A stretch of 41,641 nucleotides of DNA, taken from assembly GCA_945860265.1 (NCBI GenBank), contig CAMAQF010000033.1, forward strand, positions 1 to 41,641, in the 5' to 3' direction. Below are positions 15,787 to 25,338 of the stretch, piece by piece (the first letter of the stretch is position 1; every line of letters begins with the position of its first letter). The translations under genes were made by a program, and so were the position numbers. This stretch comes from Emticicia agri. GTDB taxonomy: Bacteria; Bacteroidota; Bacteroidia; Cytophagales; Spirosomataceae. The notes below the pieces were generated by a model that had not been told where the DNA came from, did not search any database, and saw nothing but the letters and a program-made list of their open reading frames with translations.

Positions 15787-18700
15787 TCATAATTTAGTTT
15801 TAAAAGTCCGAATGCCATGTTGATTGATTCCAAATAATATGTGTCCTTTAATTGAAATAGCAGATCGTATATCGCCTTGTAAATTAAAACCTGATTGGCG
15901 TTGTGGAATACTCACAAATTGCCCTTTGCCATCACCTTTTAGTAATAGTCCATAGTTGGCATCATATTTACCAATTTTTAAACGAGACTTGTTTAAATTG
16001 CCACATATTACGAGGTCTTTTCTACCATCTTGATCATAATCAGTTATAGTTATTGTATAAATCGGAGCAAACTGAACTTCAATTGGTAATGTTTTTTCCT
16101 CAAATTTACCTTGTGCGTTTTGCGTTAGGAGAACCGTTTTTAAATTGTTGGCTACCAGTTTTTTAGCGTCTTTTAGTTCATCCTCACCAAAAATGTCTGC
16201 CAGTGTAGCATTTGAGTAGCTTTCATAAGACGTAAATTTTGGGCGTTTAGCTGGCACTTGCTCCAACAATTCGTCACGAGTTAAGTATGGATAGCTTTGA
16301 GCCTGAATGTAAGTACACAAAATAGGGTCAATGCTACCATTATCGTCAAAATCTTTGTAAAATAGCTCGATAGGTTGTTTATCACTTGCTTTTGTTTGAC
16401 TATTAAGACCTAAATTTCCAACCAATAAATCTGGCGAACCATCACCGTTGAGGTCTTCAACTGTTAGTTTATTCCACCAACCAGATAGTTTTCGGTCAAA
16501 ATAATTATCAGTTTTATCTACCAATTTACCAGTGTTGTTTTCAAAAACCGTTATTCGCATCCATTCTCCAACTATAACCAATTCTTGTTTTTTATCTTTA
16601 TTTAAATCAACAAAAGCGGCATCAGTTACCATACCAATGTATTTTAATTCTTCAGGCGTATTTTCTTTAAATCGTGGAGTCGAATTGTTTCCTTTGCAAT
16701 CATTGATTAAGATATAACTTCGTGGAATGTTTGGATATTTTCCGATAGAAACTCGACCGCCAACAAAAAGGTCGGGTTTTGAGTCTCCATTGATGTCGGC
16801 AACTCGAACACATCCTGTGCTAGTAAGCATAGAAGGTAGGGCAGAAGGGCTAAGTTGAAAATCGCCCTTGCCATTATTTAAAAATAGCTGATCTTGGAGA
16901 TTTGCGTCGTTTTCGGTGAAATTACCATAACCTCCATAGGCCACATAAATATCTTGAAAACCATCGCTGTTGGCATCGAATAGTACTGCATCGCTCACAT
17001 CAGCATTTGGGTTGGATGGAAAAGGTTTTTTGGTGAATTGTAAAGAAGAACTGTTTGATTGGATATAAAGTTCGCTGCTTTTGCCATAGCTTCCGCCCAC
17101 AAAAACATCTTCAAGTCCATCTTTGTTAACATCGCCTTTTACCATTACAGGACTTATGAATGATTGAGAATTGGTCAATAAAGCTTGTCTTTTAAAATCA
17201 TTATGTGTGGTTTTATTCTGAACTGAAATAATGGGAGATTTTATTTCTTCAAAAAATGTCTTGTTTTGAATGCCTAAATTTGTTTTGATAAAAGCATTTT
17301 TTTCCTCTAAAATTAATGTCTGATTCGCCATTATATTTTTCAAAACTTGACTTTTATTGGAGTTCCATACAATTCTAATAGAGTCTATTTTGGAGTTTTT
17401 ACCCAAGCCAAAATTCATAATAAAACTTACATTCGATTGATAGCCACGAGTTGGCATTTGTTCTTGGTATTGGGTATTTCCTTGAGCAAACAGATATACC
17501 TTTGCTCCAATTCCCATTTTATTTTCGTTTTCACCATTGAGTTTTACTTTCAAAAACTTATTGCCGAGTTTTGTATTTGCTTCGTTTTGATAAATAAATG
17601 CTGGCGAATTAATGTTATTGACGACCAAATCTAAATCGCCATCATTATCCAAATCGGCGTAAGCAGCACCGCTACTATTAGATTGCTCACCCATGCCCCA
17701 TTTAGTAGTTTGGTCTTTGAAAATCAGTTTGCCATTATTTCTAAAGATATAGTTTTTTACATTCGATGAAGGCATTTTTTGCACCAATTCAAGAACATCG
17801 GTTCGTTGGAAACCACCTTGTTTGGTTGCCATGAAATCGTCCATATATTTCAAGAAATCGAGGTTGGTATAATCGTGCAAATAACCGTTGGTGATGTATA
17901 AATCCTTCAAACCATCGTTGTCATAATCTGCAAAAAGTGCCGCCCAACTCCAGTCGGTGTTTGAGATTCCTGAAACTTGACCAATTTCACTAAATGTGCC
18001 GTTTCCGTTATTGAGTTGGAGCATATTTCGCATATATTGGTAATGAAACCCTGATCTAACACCTAAATCAAATTTGTCATAATTATCAGGTGCCATCAAA
18101 AGTTTCTGACGTCGATTGTCTTCGGGTAACATATCGAGCGTGAAAATATCGGGGAGGAGGTCATTATTAATATCGGCTACATCATTTCCCATTGAAAAGT
18201 TTGAAGTGTGGCCGAGTTGCTCGTTGCTTACTTCTCGAAAGCTTCCGTTTTTATTATTAATGTATAATCTATCAGGTACAGCATAATCGTTACTTACATA
18301 TATATCTGGCCAACTATCTTGATTTAAATCGGCAATTCCAGCTCCCAAACCATACGATAAAGCCGAACTTTGAATACCCGCCTGTCGAGTAATATCTCTG
18401 AAAAATCCTTTATCATTTTTATAAAATCTTGATCCACTTACTGCATCGTCAACGTTTATGAGGGCGGCTGTTCGTGCCTCATCAAGAACTGGAAGTGATT
18501 TTATGTTATGATTTAGCAAAAACATATCTAAATCGCCATCTTTATCGGCATCGAAGAAGTAGGCATTCGTGCTTGATGCGGGGCTATCAAGACCAAACTT
18601 TGCAGCTTGTTCTACAAAAGTTGGAATACCATCGGCACCATTACCTTTATTGATGAAAAGTTCGTTGGCTTTCTTTTCGGGTTGCAGATTTCCCGAATGA

Positions 18701-19134
18701 CACACATAAATATCCAATTTCCCATCGGCATTTATATCGACCATTGTTGTGCCTGTTTTCCAAGGGCCTTCTCTTCCTGCAACGCCTGCTTGCGTGGTTA
18801 TGTCTTGAAATTGCATCTTATTTTTATTGAGATACAATTTGTTTTGCTGCATATTACTCGTAAAATAAAGGTCTTCTAGGCCGTCCCCGTTGATGTCACC
18901 TACGGCTACCCCTCCGCCATTATAGAAGTATTCGTACATCAAAACATTGGTATTCAGGCCTTCGTTAATGATATTCTGAAAATCTATTTTGGTTTTATCT
19001 GGAAATAGTAGTGTAAAGATTGGCTCTTGTTTTTCACCTTCTTCATCTGCATTGTTTTGTTCGGAAGAAGACTTATTACAGGAGATAAAAAATAGACTGA
19101 GTAATAATAGGTATGTGAGAGTAGAAATTTTCAT
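15787..19134 (-). CDS. FG-GAP/VCBS-repeat lipoprotein with ASPIC/UnbV domain (CRTAC type)
   Basis: 1115 aa. The signal peptide has lipobox LFFISC (Cys19), so it is a lipoprotein, probably surface-exposed. Many FG-GAP/VCBS repeats carry the calcium-binding D-x-N/D-x-D-G pattern (DINGDGLEDLYF, DINADGKLDIYV, DADKDGDLDMFL, DLDNDGDLDLVV and more). Around residues 530-610 is an ASPIC/UnbV segment (FLKVKLNGENENKMGIGAKV, then RGYQSNVSFIMNFGLG). A second set of repeats fills the C-terminal half. These proteins form beta-propellers and are common next to SusC/SusD pairs in Cytophagales, where they are thought to help bind or process the substrate. It is directly downstream of susD, separated by a strong terminator and its own -7 element. 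Confidence 0.88.
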   Translation of the reverse strand: MKISTLTYLLLLSLFFISCNKSSSEQNNADEEGEKQEPIFTLLFPDKTKIDFQNIINEGLNTNVLMYEYFYNGGGVAVGDINGDGLEDLYFTSNMQQNKLYLNKNKMQFQDITTQAGVAGREGPWKTGTTMVDINADGKLDIYVCHSGNLQPEKKANELFINKGNGADGIPTFVEQAAKFGLDSPASSTNAYFFDADKDGDLDMFLLNHNIKSLPVLDEARTAALINVDDAVSGSRFYKNDKGFFRDITRQAGIQSSALSYGLGAGIADLNQDSWPDIYVSNDYAVPDRLYINNKNGSFREVSNEQLGHTSNFSMGNDVADINNDLLPDIFTLDMLPEDNRRQKLLMAPDNYDKFDLGVRSGFHYQYMRNMLQLNNGNGTFSEIGQVSGISNTDWSWAALFADYDNDGLKDLYITNGYLHDYTNLDFLKYMDDFMATKQGGFQRTDVLELVQKMPSSNVKNYIFRNNGKLIFKDQTTKWGMGEQSNSSGAAYADLDNDGDLDLVVNNINSPAFIYQNEANTKLGNKFLKVKLNGENENKMGIGAKVYLFAQGNTQYQEQMPTRGYQSNVSFIMNFGLGKNSKIDSIRIVWNSNKSQVLKNIMANQTLILEEKNAFIKTNLGIQNKTFFEEIKSPIISVQNKTTHNDFKRQALLTNSQSFISPVMVKGDVNKDGLEDVFVGGSYGKSSELYIQSNSSSLQFTKKPFPSNPNADVSDAVLFDANSDGFQDIYVAYGGYGNFTENDANLQDQLFLNNGKGDFQLSPSALPSMLTSTGCVRVADINGDSKPDLFVGGRVSIGKYPNIPRSYILINDCKGNNSTPRFKENTPEELKYIGMVTDAAFVDLNKDKKQELVIVGEWMRITVFENNTGKLVDKTDNYFDRKLSGWWNKLTVEDLNGDGSPDLLVGNLGLNSQTKASDKQPIELFYKDFDDNGSIDPILCTYIQAQSYPYLTRDELLEQVPAKRPKFTSYESYSNATLADIFGEDELKDAKKLVANNLKTVLLTQNAQGKFEEKTLPIEVQFAPIYTITITDYDQDGRKDLVICGNLNKSRLKIGKYDANYGLLLKGDGKGQFVSIPQRQSGFNLQGDIRSAISIKGHILFGINQHGIRTFKTKL

Positions 19135-19195
19135 TTTTTAGGTAATGATTTCTCTAATTTGGAGAAATGTGTAAGGTTGATATTTTAAAATAAAA

Positions 19196-19203
19196 CAAAT
19201 ATA
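19196..19203 (-). promoter_or_regulatory. Putative -7 element of the FG-GAP gene
   Basis: TATATTTG on the minus strand, 61 nt before the ATG and after the susD terminator. No clear -33 TTG. It suggests independent transcription in addition to any readthrough. Confidence 0.45.
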
Positions 19204-19242
19204 CGAAGTTGTGTTGTGATAGAAAAAATAGAATGATGAAAT

Positions 19243-19290
19243 AAAAAATGGGTAGCCCAAAGCTGTGATGCTTCGGACTACCCATTTTTT
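19243..19290 (-). terminator. Strong intrinsic terminator after susD
   Basis: Arms AAAAAATGGGTAG (19243-19255) and CTACCCATTTTTT (19278-19290) are perfect 13-bp inverted repeats. The inner segments also pair with wobbles (GCTTTGGG with TCCGAAGC on the minus strand). It is 12 bp beyond the susD stop, with U-rich ends. Confidence 0.88.
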
Positions 19291-19301
19291 CATAAACTTT
19301 A

Positions 19302-21158
19302 TTAGTATCCAGGATTCTGTACTAATATATTATTACGGTTCATCTCGTCTCTTTGAATCGGTAAGAAATAAATTTTGTCATCCCAGTTACGATTTTCTTT
19401 ACCTGGGTCAATTTTACCGACCGTGAAACTATAATCGTAGCTTGTTGGGTCATATTTGTAGGTCGAAACAGTCTTGCCTGCCTTCAAAGTGCCTTTTACG
19501 TTAATAATACTTGCTTTGCGGCCAAGCGTTGTTGGGGCAATCATCCAACGACGTGCATCATGGTAACGTTGTTCTTCAAATACCATTTCAACACGACGCT
19601 CGTTGCGATAACGTTGGCGTAGAGCATCGCCAGTTTCTGTAACTGCTGGCATACCTGCACGGAAACGAATCTGATTCAACCATCTTTTAGCTTCAACATC
19701 TTCGCCCAATTCAATACAAGCCTCAACATAGTTGAAAACTGCTTCAGTATAACGTAAAAACGGCCAAGGAACTTGCTGCCATGAGTTTTGGTCAACTAAA
19801 CCCGGATTTGGGTCTGTAAACTTACGCATATAATAGCCAGTATAAGAACCATTCCAGTCTTCAATGCTACTTTTACGCGTATCTAAACCAAAGTGAGTTT
19901 TCTTTGCTCCACCTGAAACGATCTCGTATTCACCAGTTTGGATTTGATTCGATGGGTCAAGAGGAGCTGCACTTGCTGAACGTGGTTTCCACGGCGAGCC
20001 TTCATATAAAATAGTTGAACGTAAACGAGGGTCACGGTTATCGTAAGGAGCTTTTGCGTGCTCTGGTTTTTTCCAATCGAATTTCGATCCATCCATCATT
20101 TCATAATCATCAATTAACTCTTGGATTGGCGTATTACCTGCCCAGTTGTTGTATCCATTTGGACCATTGAAAAGACCAACACGTCCACCATTTTCGTTTT
20201 TACTTTGGATAAAATAACGTCCAAAAATGATTTCATTTTGTCCACCATTCCTAGCTAAAGATTGATTTTGGTAGTTAGTAGCTGCTTGGTCAGCTGTAAC
20301 TGGAGCTGTAAGACCTAATTGGAACCCAAATCCTGGCAGATCTAAAACTGCTTTTGCGGCAGCTTTTGCTTTTTGCCAACGCTCGGTACGAGTACCATTT
20401 ACTAAACCCATTAACTCCGGCTTTGCTACTGAAGCCATTGCTTTAGATTTTACTTTGGCAGTAGGCACATCATATAAATCACTGGCTGCATAAACCATCA
20501 TGCGTGATTTTAGGGCTAAAGATGATGCTTTGGTTGCACGTCCTTTTTGAAGTGATTTTCCATCAAGCAATGTTGCTGCTTCGTCTAAATCTTTAACTAT
20601 AAAGTTTAAACATTCTTCAAAAGTATTACGAGCAGACAAAAAATCAGTATCTTTCAATGAGAATGCTTTATCAACGATAGGCACACCACCATAATAACGA
20701 ACTAATTGATGGTAGTAGTAAGCTCTCATAAATTTAGTTTCTCCTTTCAAACGATCAACAATGTTTCCTGTATTCACAAATTGAGGTTTTTCTAAATTTT
20801 TCAACGCAAGATTACACGCTCTGATGCGAGAATACATATTTACCCAACTCAAAGTTCCATTAATCCAACCTGGATCGGCAGGATTTACACGTCCTTCAGT
20901 ATGAGTTGTAATACCTCTTCCAGGGTGAGTAAAGATAGCTTCGTCGGTCAATGATGCGAGCATTTGCTCATCAAAACCTCCTTGCCCTAAGCCACCATAA
21001 AGTTCACTTACAAAAGCTTCCGCTAAGGATGCATCTCCCCAAACTACATTCTCTGATAATTGATCGAGAGGTTTGGTATCCACAAAATCATCATTACAGC
21101 TTACTGTAAAAAACGAAACTGCGAATAATGATAAAATTAATTTTTTAAACATTTTCAT
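19302..21158 (-). CDS. SusD/RagB-family nutrient-binding lipoprotein
   Basis: 618 aa. The signal peptide has lipobox FFTVSC (Cys21). The N-terminal SusD-like region has KPLDQLSENVVWGDASLAEAFVSELY and helical TPR-like repeats (RIRACNLALKNL, GETKFMRAYYYHQLVRYYGGVP). The C-terminal RagB/SusD domain includes PWPFLRYTEAVFNYVEACIELG and NERRVEMVFEEQRYHDARRW, ending in LPIQRDEMNRNNILVQNPGY. SusD binds a ligand on the cell surface and acts as the lid of the SusC channel. It starts 12 bp after susC, so one operon. The substrate cannot be read from sequence. Confidence 0.95.
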   Translation of the reverse strand: MKMFKKLILSLFAVSFFTVSCNDDFVDTKPLDQLSENVVWGDASLAEAFVSELYGGLGQGGFDEQMLASLTDEAIFTHPGRGITTHTEGRVNPADPGWINGTLSWVNMYSRIRACNLALKNLEKPQFVNTGNIVDRLKGETKFMRAYYYHQLVRYYGGVPIVDKAFSLKDTDFLSARNTFEECLNFIVKDLDEAATLLDGKSLQKGRATKASSLALKSRMMVYAASDLYDVPTAKVKSKAMASVAKPELMGLVNGTRTERWQKAKAAAKAVLDLPGFGFQLGLTAPVTADQAATNYQNQSLARNGGQNEIIFGRYFIQSKNENGGRVGLFNGPNGYNNWAGNTPIQELIDDYEMMDGSKFDWKKPEHAKAPYDNRDPRLRSTILYEGSPWKPRSASAAPLDPSNQIQTGEYEIVSGGAKKTHFGLDTRKSSIEDWNGSYTGYYMRKFTDPNPGLVDQNSWQQVPWPFLRYTEAVFNYVEACIELGEDVEAKRWLNQIRFRAGMPAVTETGDALRQRYRNERRVEMVFEEQRYHDARRWMIAPTTLGRKASIINVKGTLKAGKTVSTYKYDPTSYDYSFTVGKIDPGKENRNWDDKIYFLPIQRDEMNRNNILVQNPGY

Positions 21159-21170
21159 TTTTCTAATTAA

Positions 21171-24100
21171 TTAAAATTTAATATTTAAACCTAAGTTCAT
21201 TACTCTTGCTTGAGGATAGTACTGACCGTTATTGTTTGTATTTTCTGGGTCATATATTTTCAGTTTGTCAATTGTGAATAAGTTAACTCCACTTGCATAA
21301 ACTCTCATGCTGCTAAAGCCAACTTTTTTGCCGATTGATTCTGGAATTGTGAAACCTAATTCAAAGTTCTTTAATCGTACATAGTCAGAACTTCTTAACC
21401 AATAAGTGTTACCACCCGAATAATATTGGTCAGAGCGATTAGCAATACGTGGGTGAGTATCACTTGGATTGTCAATTGTCCAACGGTTTTGGTGAATGTC
21501 AGATAAGTAATTACCGATATTTCCCATTTCACCTGTTCCTATGTATTGTTTTGCTCCAGCGGCTCCTTGAATCAAGACTGTCAAGTCAAAATTCTTATAT
21601 TGACCACCTAAGTTGATACCACCTTGGAACATTGGAAGTTGAGTAAAATCTGTTCTAACCATATCATCAGGGGTAATTTTACCGTCGCCATTATAGTCTT
21701 TGTATTTCATATCTCCAGGGCGAAGTTCTTTTACGATTGAAGAGTAGTCTATGCCTCTAGCATCAATTGCCGCTTGGTCTTTAAATACGCCATCGTAAAG
21801 ATAAGCCATGAAAGTATTCATTGGACGACCAGTAGTACGTTGCCATTCAGGAGCTCCTGGAGCTTCATCCCAAAAATCAATTGTATTCTTGGCATATCCA
21901 CCATTTACGCTAATGTTGTATTTGAACTCACCAGTTTGTCCACGGTAGCCCACATTAAAGTCAAAACCACGGTTTGAAACTTCACCAAAGTTTTGTGCAG
22001 GAAGTGTGATACCCGTTGACTGTGGCACAGAAGCATTTTTGAACCAAAGGATTTTTGAACGTTTATTCACAAAATAATCCAACTCAAAGTTGATTTTTCC
22101 GTTGAATAACTGACCTTCTAAACCGATGTTTGAGTTAGAAGCTACTTCCCAAGTAATGTTTTCGTTTGGAAGACGAGTTTCAAACAAAGTTTTTTGCTCA
22201 GCATCACCCAAAATATAACTACGGAAACCATAAGTAGAAAGATATTGGTAAGTAGCAGGTGTGCCTGAATTAGGAAGGTTTACTTGGTCATTACCTAATT
22301 GACCCCATGATCCTCTCAATTTCAGGAAGCTAATAAAAGGGATACTTTTCATGAATTTTTCTTCTGAAAGTACCCAACCTGCCATCACACCTGGGAAGAA
22401 ACCATAACGAGTGGCTTTCGGGAAACGGTCCGAACCATCATATCTCCATAAAAATTCAGCTAAATATTTCTCTTTAAAATTATATGCAACACGGCCAAAA
22501 TAATTGATACGAGCAGTTTCAAAACCACCACCACCGTTGTTTCTCTCTAAGTCACCACCCGCAAACATTTGGTCAAGAGCAGGTGAAATAAAGTAGCGAC
22601 GATAGGCATTAAAATTATTTCCTTCGATAGTTTCGGTATTTGTTCCTGCCAAAACTGTAAGTCCATGATTACCAAATGTACGCTCATAAGTAGCAACAGC
22701 ACCTAATAAAAGATTCAATTGGTCGTCATAAGATTGATTCAAGTTTGGTTCGGCTGGACCTCTTTTACTTGCAACCAATTTAGGAGTTGTACCATCGGCT
22801 TCAAATCCAGAACCTTGTTGGTAAAGCGTCCACGGAATTTGCCATAACTTTCTTGTTCCGAGTCTTTTATCAATTGCCGCTGTTCCTGTCAATTTTAAAC
22901 CTTTAACCCACGGAATTTGAATATCAAGTGATCCATTGGTTTGAATATAATCTTGTTTTTGGCGATCATAACCCGATAAGTCAGTTGTGATTACAACTGG
23001 ATTTTCGCCGTTTTCGATGTCAGGGCCAGGAAGACCATTTGGCCAATAGGCCTGTTGCTGTGGTTTTCCACGCATTTGCATTCTGAAAATTGCACCTGCC
23101 GAACGAGTTGGAAAGTTACGAGCTTCTTCACGACCTAAAATGCCAATATTTAGGTTAATGTATTTGTTGATTTTAGCATCTAAATTCAGACGAATATCAT
23201 ATTGTTGGTATGCCGTTGCTGAGTTTTTGTAGTATCCTTCTTGGTTTTGATAACCCAAAGAGGCTAAATATTTTACGCTTTCCGTTCCACCCGAAATTTG
23301 TAAGTTATGTTGCGTCTGTGGCGACCAAGTTTTCAAAGTAGCTTTGTACCAATCTGTATTTGGATATAACCACTGGTCTGAGCCATCAGCATACTTTTGA
23401 ATATCGGTCGGTGAGAATGGAGCCTTTCTGATAGTACCATTTGGACGAGTAAACGAACCCGTCGATTTGTAAGCTGCATTAGCACCCGCCCATTCGCTCA
23501 CAGGTAAACCGTAAATATCAAGGTCATTTAGCATCCCTACATATTGCGAAGAGTTGGTTAATTTTGGTATTACAGTTGGCTGAGAAAAACCTTGATTAGC
23601 TGAGTATGAAACTACTGGTTTGCCAGTTTTTCCACGCTTCGTTGTAATCAAGATTACGCCGTTTGCTGCACGAGAACCATAAATTGCCGCCGAAGCATCT
23701 TTCAATACAGATACACTTTCAATATCGTTTGGATTAATACGGTCTAGTCCACCTGCACGATTCGGGATTCCATCAACTACAATAAGGGCATCACCATTAT
23801 TCAAGGTATTTGAACCACGAATACGAATAGCTGAACCATCGGCACCTGGCTCACCACTACGGTTTACCGCCACAACACCCGCCATACGACCTGCAATTGA
23901 GTTACTCAAGTTTACAGTCGGTGATTTGATTAATTCAGAGCCTTTAACTGAGGCAACCGAACCAGTAATTGTTTCTTTTTTCTGAACACCATAACCTACC
24001 ACAATCACCTCACCGAGGGTTTTTGTGTCGGTTGCCATACCCACATTGATTGTTGCACGATTTCCAACAAGGATTTCTTGTGGTTCGTAGCCCACAATAC

Positions 24101-24368
24101 TAAAAACCAACACTGCCTTACTGTCAGCCACAGCAATTGAGTACTCACCATTGGCATCAGTTGTTGTTCCTTTTTGTGTGCCTTTGATAAGGATGCTTAC
24201 TCCAGGAAGAGCATCGCCTTTTTCAGCATCAGTTATTCTTCCCGAAACTTTTTGTTCGAGGAATTTATCTGAAACAACTTTAACTTTGGCAGAAGCATCA
24301 GGAGCAGACAATGCTCCTACAGCTCCGAGAAGTAGCACTACTAATGCCTGCAGAGTAAATTTTTTCAT
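21171..24368 (-). CDS. SusC/RagA-family TonB-linked outer-membrane transporter
   Basis: 1065 aa. Signal peptide (cleavage near SAPDASA). A carboxypeptidase-regulatory-like domain (about 42-125: VSGRITDAEKGDALPGVSILIKG) is followed by a linker with EVIVVGYGVQKKETITGSV, the TonB-box/plug start of the SusC family. The plug holds IRIRGSNTLNNGDALIVVDG and IESVSVLKDASAAIYGSRA. The rest is a 22-strand barrel ending in LGLNIKF. It imports SusD-bound oligomers across the outer membrane using TonB energy. No N-terminal FecR-interaction (STN) domain is seen, so control by the adjacent LacI-type regulator is more likely than by an anti-sigma system. Confidence 0.96.
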   Translation of the reverse strand: MKKFTLQALVVLLLGAVGALSAPDASAKVKVVSDKFLEQKVSGRITDAEKGDALPGVSILIKGTQKGTTTDANGEYSIAVADSKAVLVFSIVGYEPQEILVGNRATINVGMATDTKTLGEVIVVGYGVQKKETITGSVASVKGSELIKSPTVNLSNSIAGRMAGVVAVNRSGEPGADGSAIRIRGSNTLNNGDALIVVDGIPNRAGGLDRINPNDIESVSVLKDASAAIYGSRAANGVILITTKRGKTGKPVVSYSANQGFSQPTVIPKLTNSSQYVGMLNDLDIYGLPVSEWAGANAAYKSTGSFTRPNGTIRKAPFSPTDIQKYADGSDQWLYPNTDWYKATLKTWSPQTQHNLQISGGTESVKYLASLGYQNQEGYYKNSATAYQQYDIRLNLDAKINKYINLNIGILGREEARNFPTRSAGAIFRMQMRGKPQQQAYWPNGLPGPDIENGENPVVITTDLSGYDRQKQDYIQTNGSLDIQIPWVKGLKLTGTAAIDKRLGTRKLWQIPWTLYQQGSGFEADGTTPKLVASKRGPAEPNLNQSYDDQLNLLLGAVATYERTFGNHGLTVLAGTNTETIEGNNFNAYRRYFISPALDQMFAGGDLERNNGGGGFETARINYFGRVAYNFKEKYLAEFLWRYDGSDRFPKATRYGFFPGVMAGWVLSEEKFMKSIPFISFLKLRGSWGQLGNDQVNLPNSGTPATYQYLSTYGFRSYILGDAEQKTLFETRLPNENITWEVASNSNIGLEGQLFNGKINFELDYFVNKRSKILWFKNASVPQSTGITLPAQNFGEVSNRGFDFNVGYRGQTGEFKYNISVNGGYAKNTIDFWDEAPGAPEWQRTTGRPMNTFMAYLYDGVFKDQAAIDARGIDYSSIVKELRPGDMKYKDYNGDGKITPDDMVRTDFTQLPMFQGGINLGGQYKNFDLTVLIQGAAGAKQYIGTGEMGNIGNYLSDIHQNRWTIDNPSDTHPRIANRSDQYYSGGNTYWLRSSDYVRLKNFELGFTIPESIGKKVGFSSMRVYASGVNLFTIDKLKIYDPENTNNNGQYYPQARVMNLGLNIKF

Positions 24369-24420
24369 AGAAATTTTTTGATTAAGGTTGATAGAAACGT
24401 TATTTAAATTAAATTCAGGT

Positions 24421-24428
24421 CAAAATTA
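24421..24428 (-). promoter_or_regulatory. Putative susC -7 element
   Basis: TAATTTTG on the minus strand, 52 nt before the susC ATG. The closest TTG upstream is 26 nt away, slightly too far for a standard -33 box. A second candidate (TAAATTTTG, 24560-24552) abuts the LacI-type operator. Confidence 0.4.
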
Positions 24429-24537
24429 ATTTATATTTTTAATACTAACTTAATCAATGAAGTAATGTTCATGAGGTAATCATAGAAATTTCTACTTTTA
24501 TTTAGAAAAACTAAGAGTTAGACTTGTTTTTTTGTTT

Positions 24538-24551
24538 TGCAATCGATTGCA
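24538..24551. promoter_or_regulatory. LacI-type operator upstream of susC
   Basis: TGCAATCGATTGCA is a perfect 14-bp palindrome with a central CG, the standard form of LacI/GalR-family operators. It lies 170 bp before susC and about 790 bp before the divergent LacI-family gene. Read leftward, TAAATTTTG directly abuts it, so binding would block a promoter there. Relative to the TAATTTTG at 24421-24428 it would sit far upstream. Confidence 0.7.
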
Positions 24552-24851
24552 CAAAATTTAAATATTCAGATAAAATCTTATATTATTTCCATATAATGTA
24601 ACTATTCATTTTGAGTAAAAAGATAAAAAAGTAGTTGAAATGATAAAAAAACGATACATTTTTGTTAATGCAATACAAAAGACTCAAAAATTTATGACCT
24701 GGAAAATCAACTTAACTTAGCTTTCATTCATATATTCAAGTAAGAAGCCTTTACCTTAAAAGTATTTAATCCAAAAACGAATACTAAACTATATCATTTC
24801 TACCTCAAGGGATTTAATTTGTAAAAATCAAAGTCCATGGGCAAAATTTAG

Positions 24852-24859
24852 TAAATTTG
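24852..24859 (+). promoter_or_regulatory. TAnnTTTG element before the broken gene
   Basis: TAAATTTG is a perfect -7 match, 38 nt before the ATG at 24898. No well-placed TTG. Confidence 0.3.
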
Positions 24860-24897
24860 TTGAAGGTTAAACATGAAATAAAGATTTTGGTTTAAAA

Positions 24898-25191
24898 ATG
24901 AGCGAAGCACCTAATATTTTCGAAAGTATCTATCCTGATTTTAATAATATACATAATAAATCATTATTAGGTTTAAAGACTGAGATAGTTTCTCGTCATC
25001 AAGTCAATATATTTCAGCTATTGAATCCATCATTAACGAATTTCAATGTTTTTCTTTCAAATGTAGTTGTAGACATCATCAAAAGTATAAATATCAACTT
25101 TTGATTACCGTCGCTGCGGACTATCTGAAAAGAAAATCACTTCGAGATTGATGTGATGGAAAGTTATTTAGCAGTTTAAAAGCAGAGTTAA
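24898..25191 (+). pseudogene. Frame-broken small gene remnant
   Basis: An ATG at 24898 opens 68 codons (MSEAPNIFESIYPDF and onward, to VVVDIIKSININF, stop at 25102). A protein-like continuation sits in another frame from about 25083 to 25148 (KYQLLITVAADYLKRKSLRD). A further piece from 25141 to 25176 (FEIDVMESYLAV) is back in the first frame. Two opposite single-base shifts would join the three pieces. A -7 element precedes it. I do not recognise the family; a decayed accessory gene is the simplest reading, a 68-aa functional peptide the alternative. Confidence 0.4.
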
Positions 25192-25338
25192 TATAAAAAA
25201 GTTGTATTTCTTAAATTTGATGATGAACATTAATAAAGTCACCGATATTGTTTCCAGCTTTGTTTTTATTTAATACTGGTAATTGAAGAATAAAAACTTC
25301 TTTGTATGTATTTGTCTTAATTTATAACGACTTGCTTT

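Noticed and set aside
16532..18879. Rightward open frames of 60-95 codons opposite the FG-GAP gene
   Set aside because: They are antisense shadows of a well-supported long gene, without domains or start signals.
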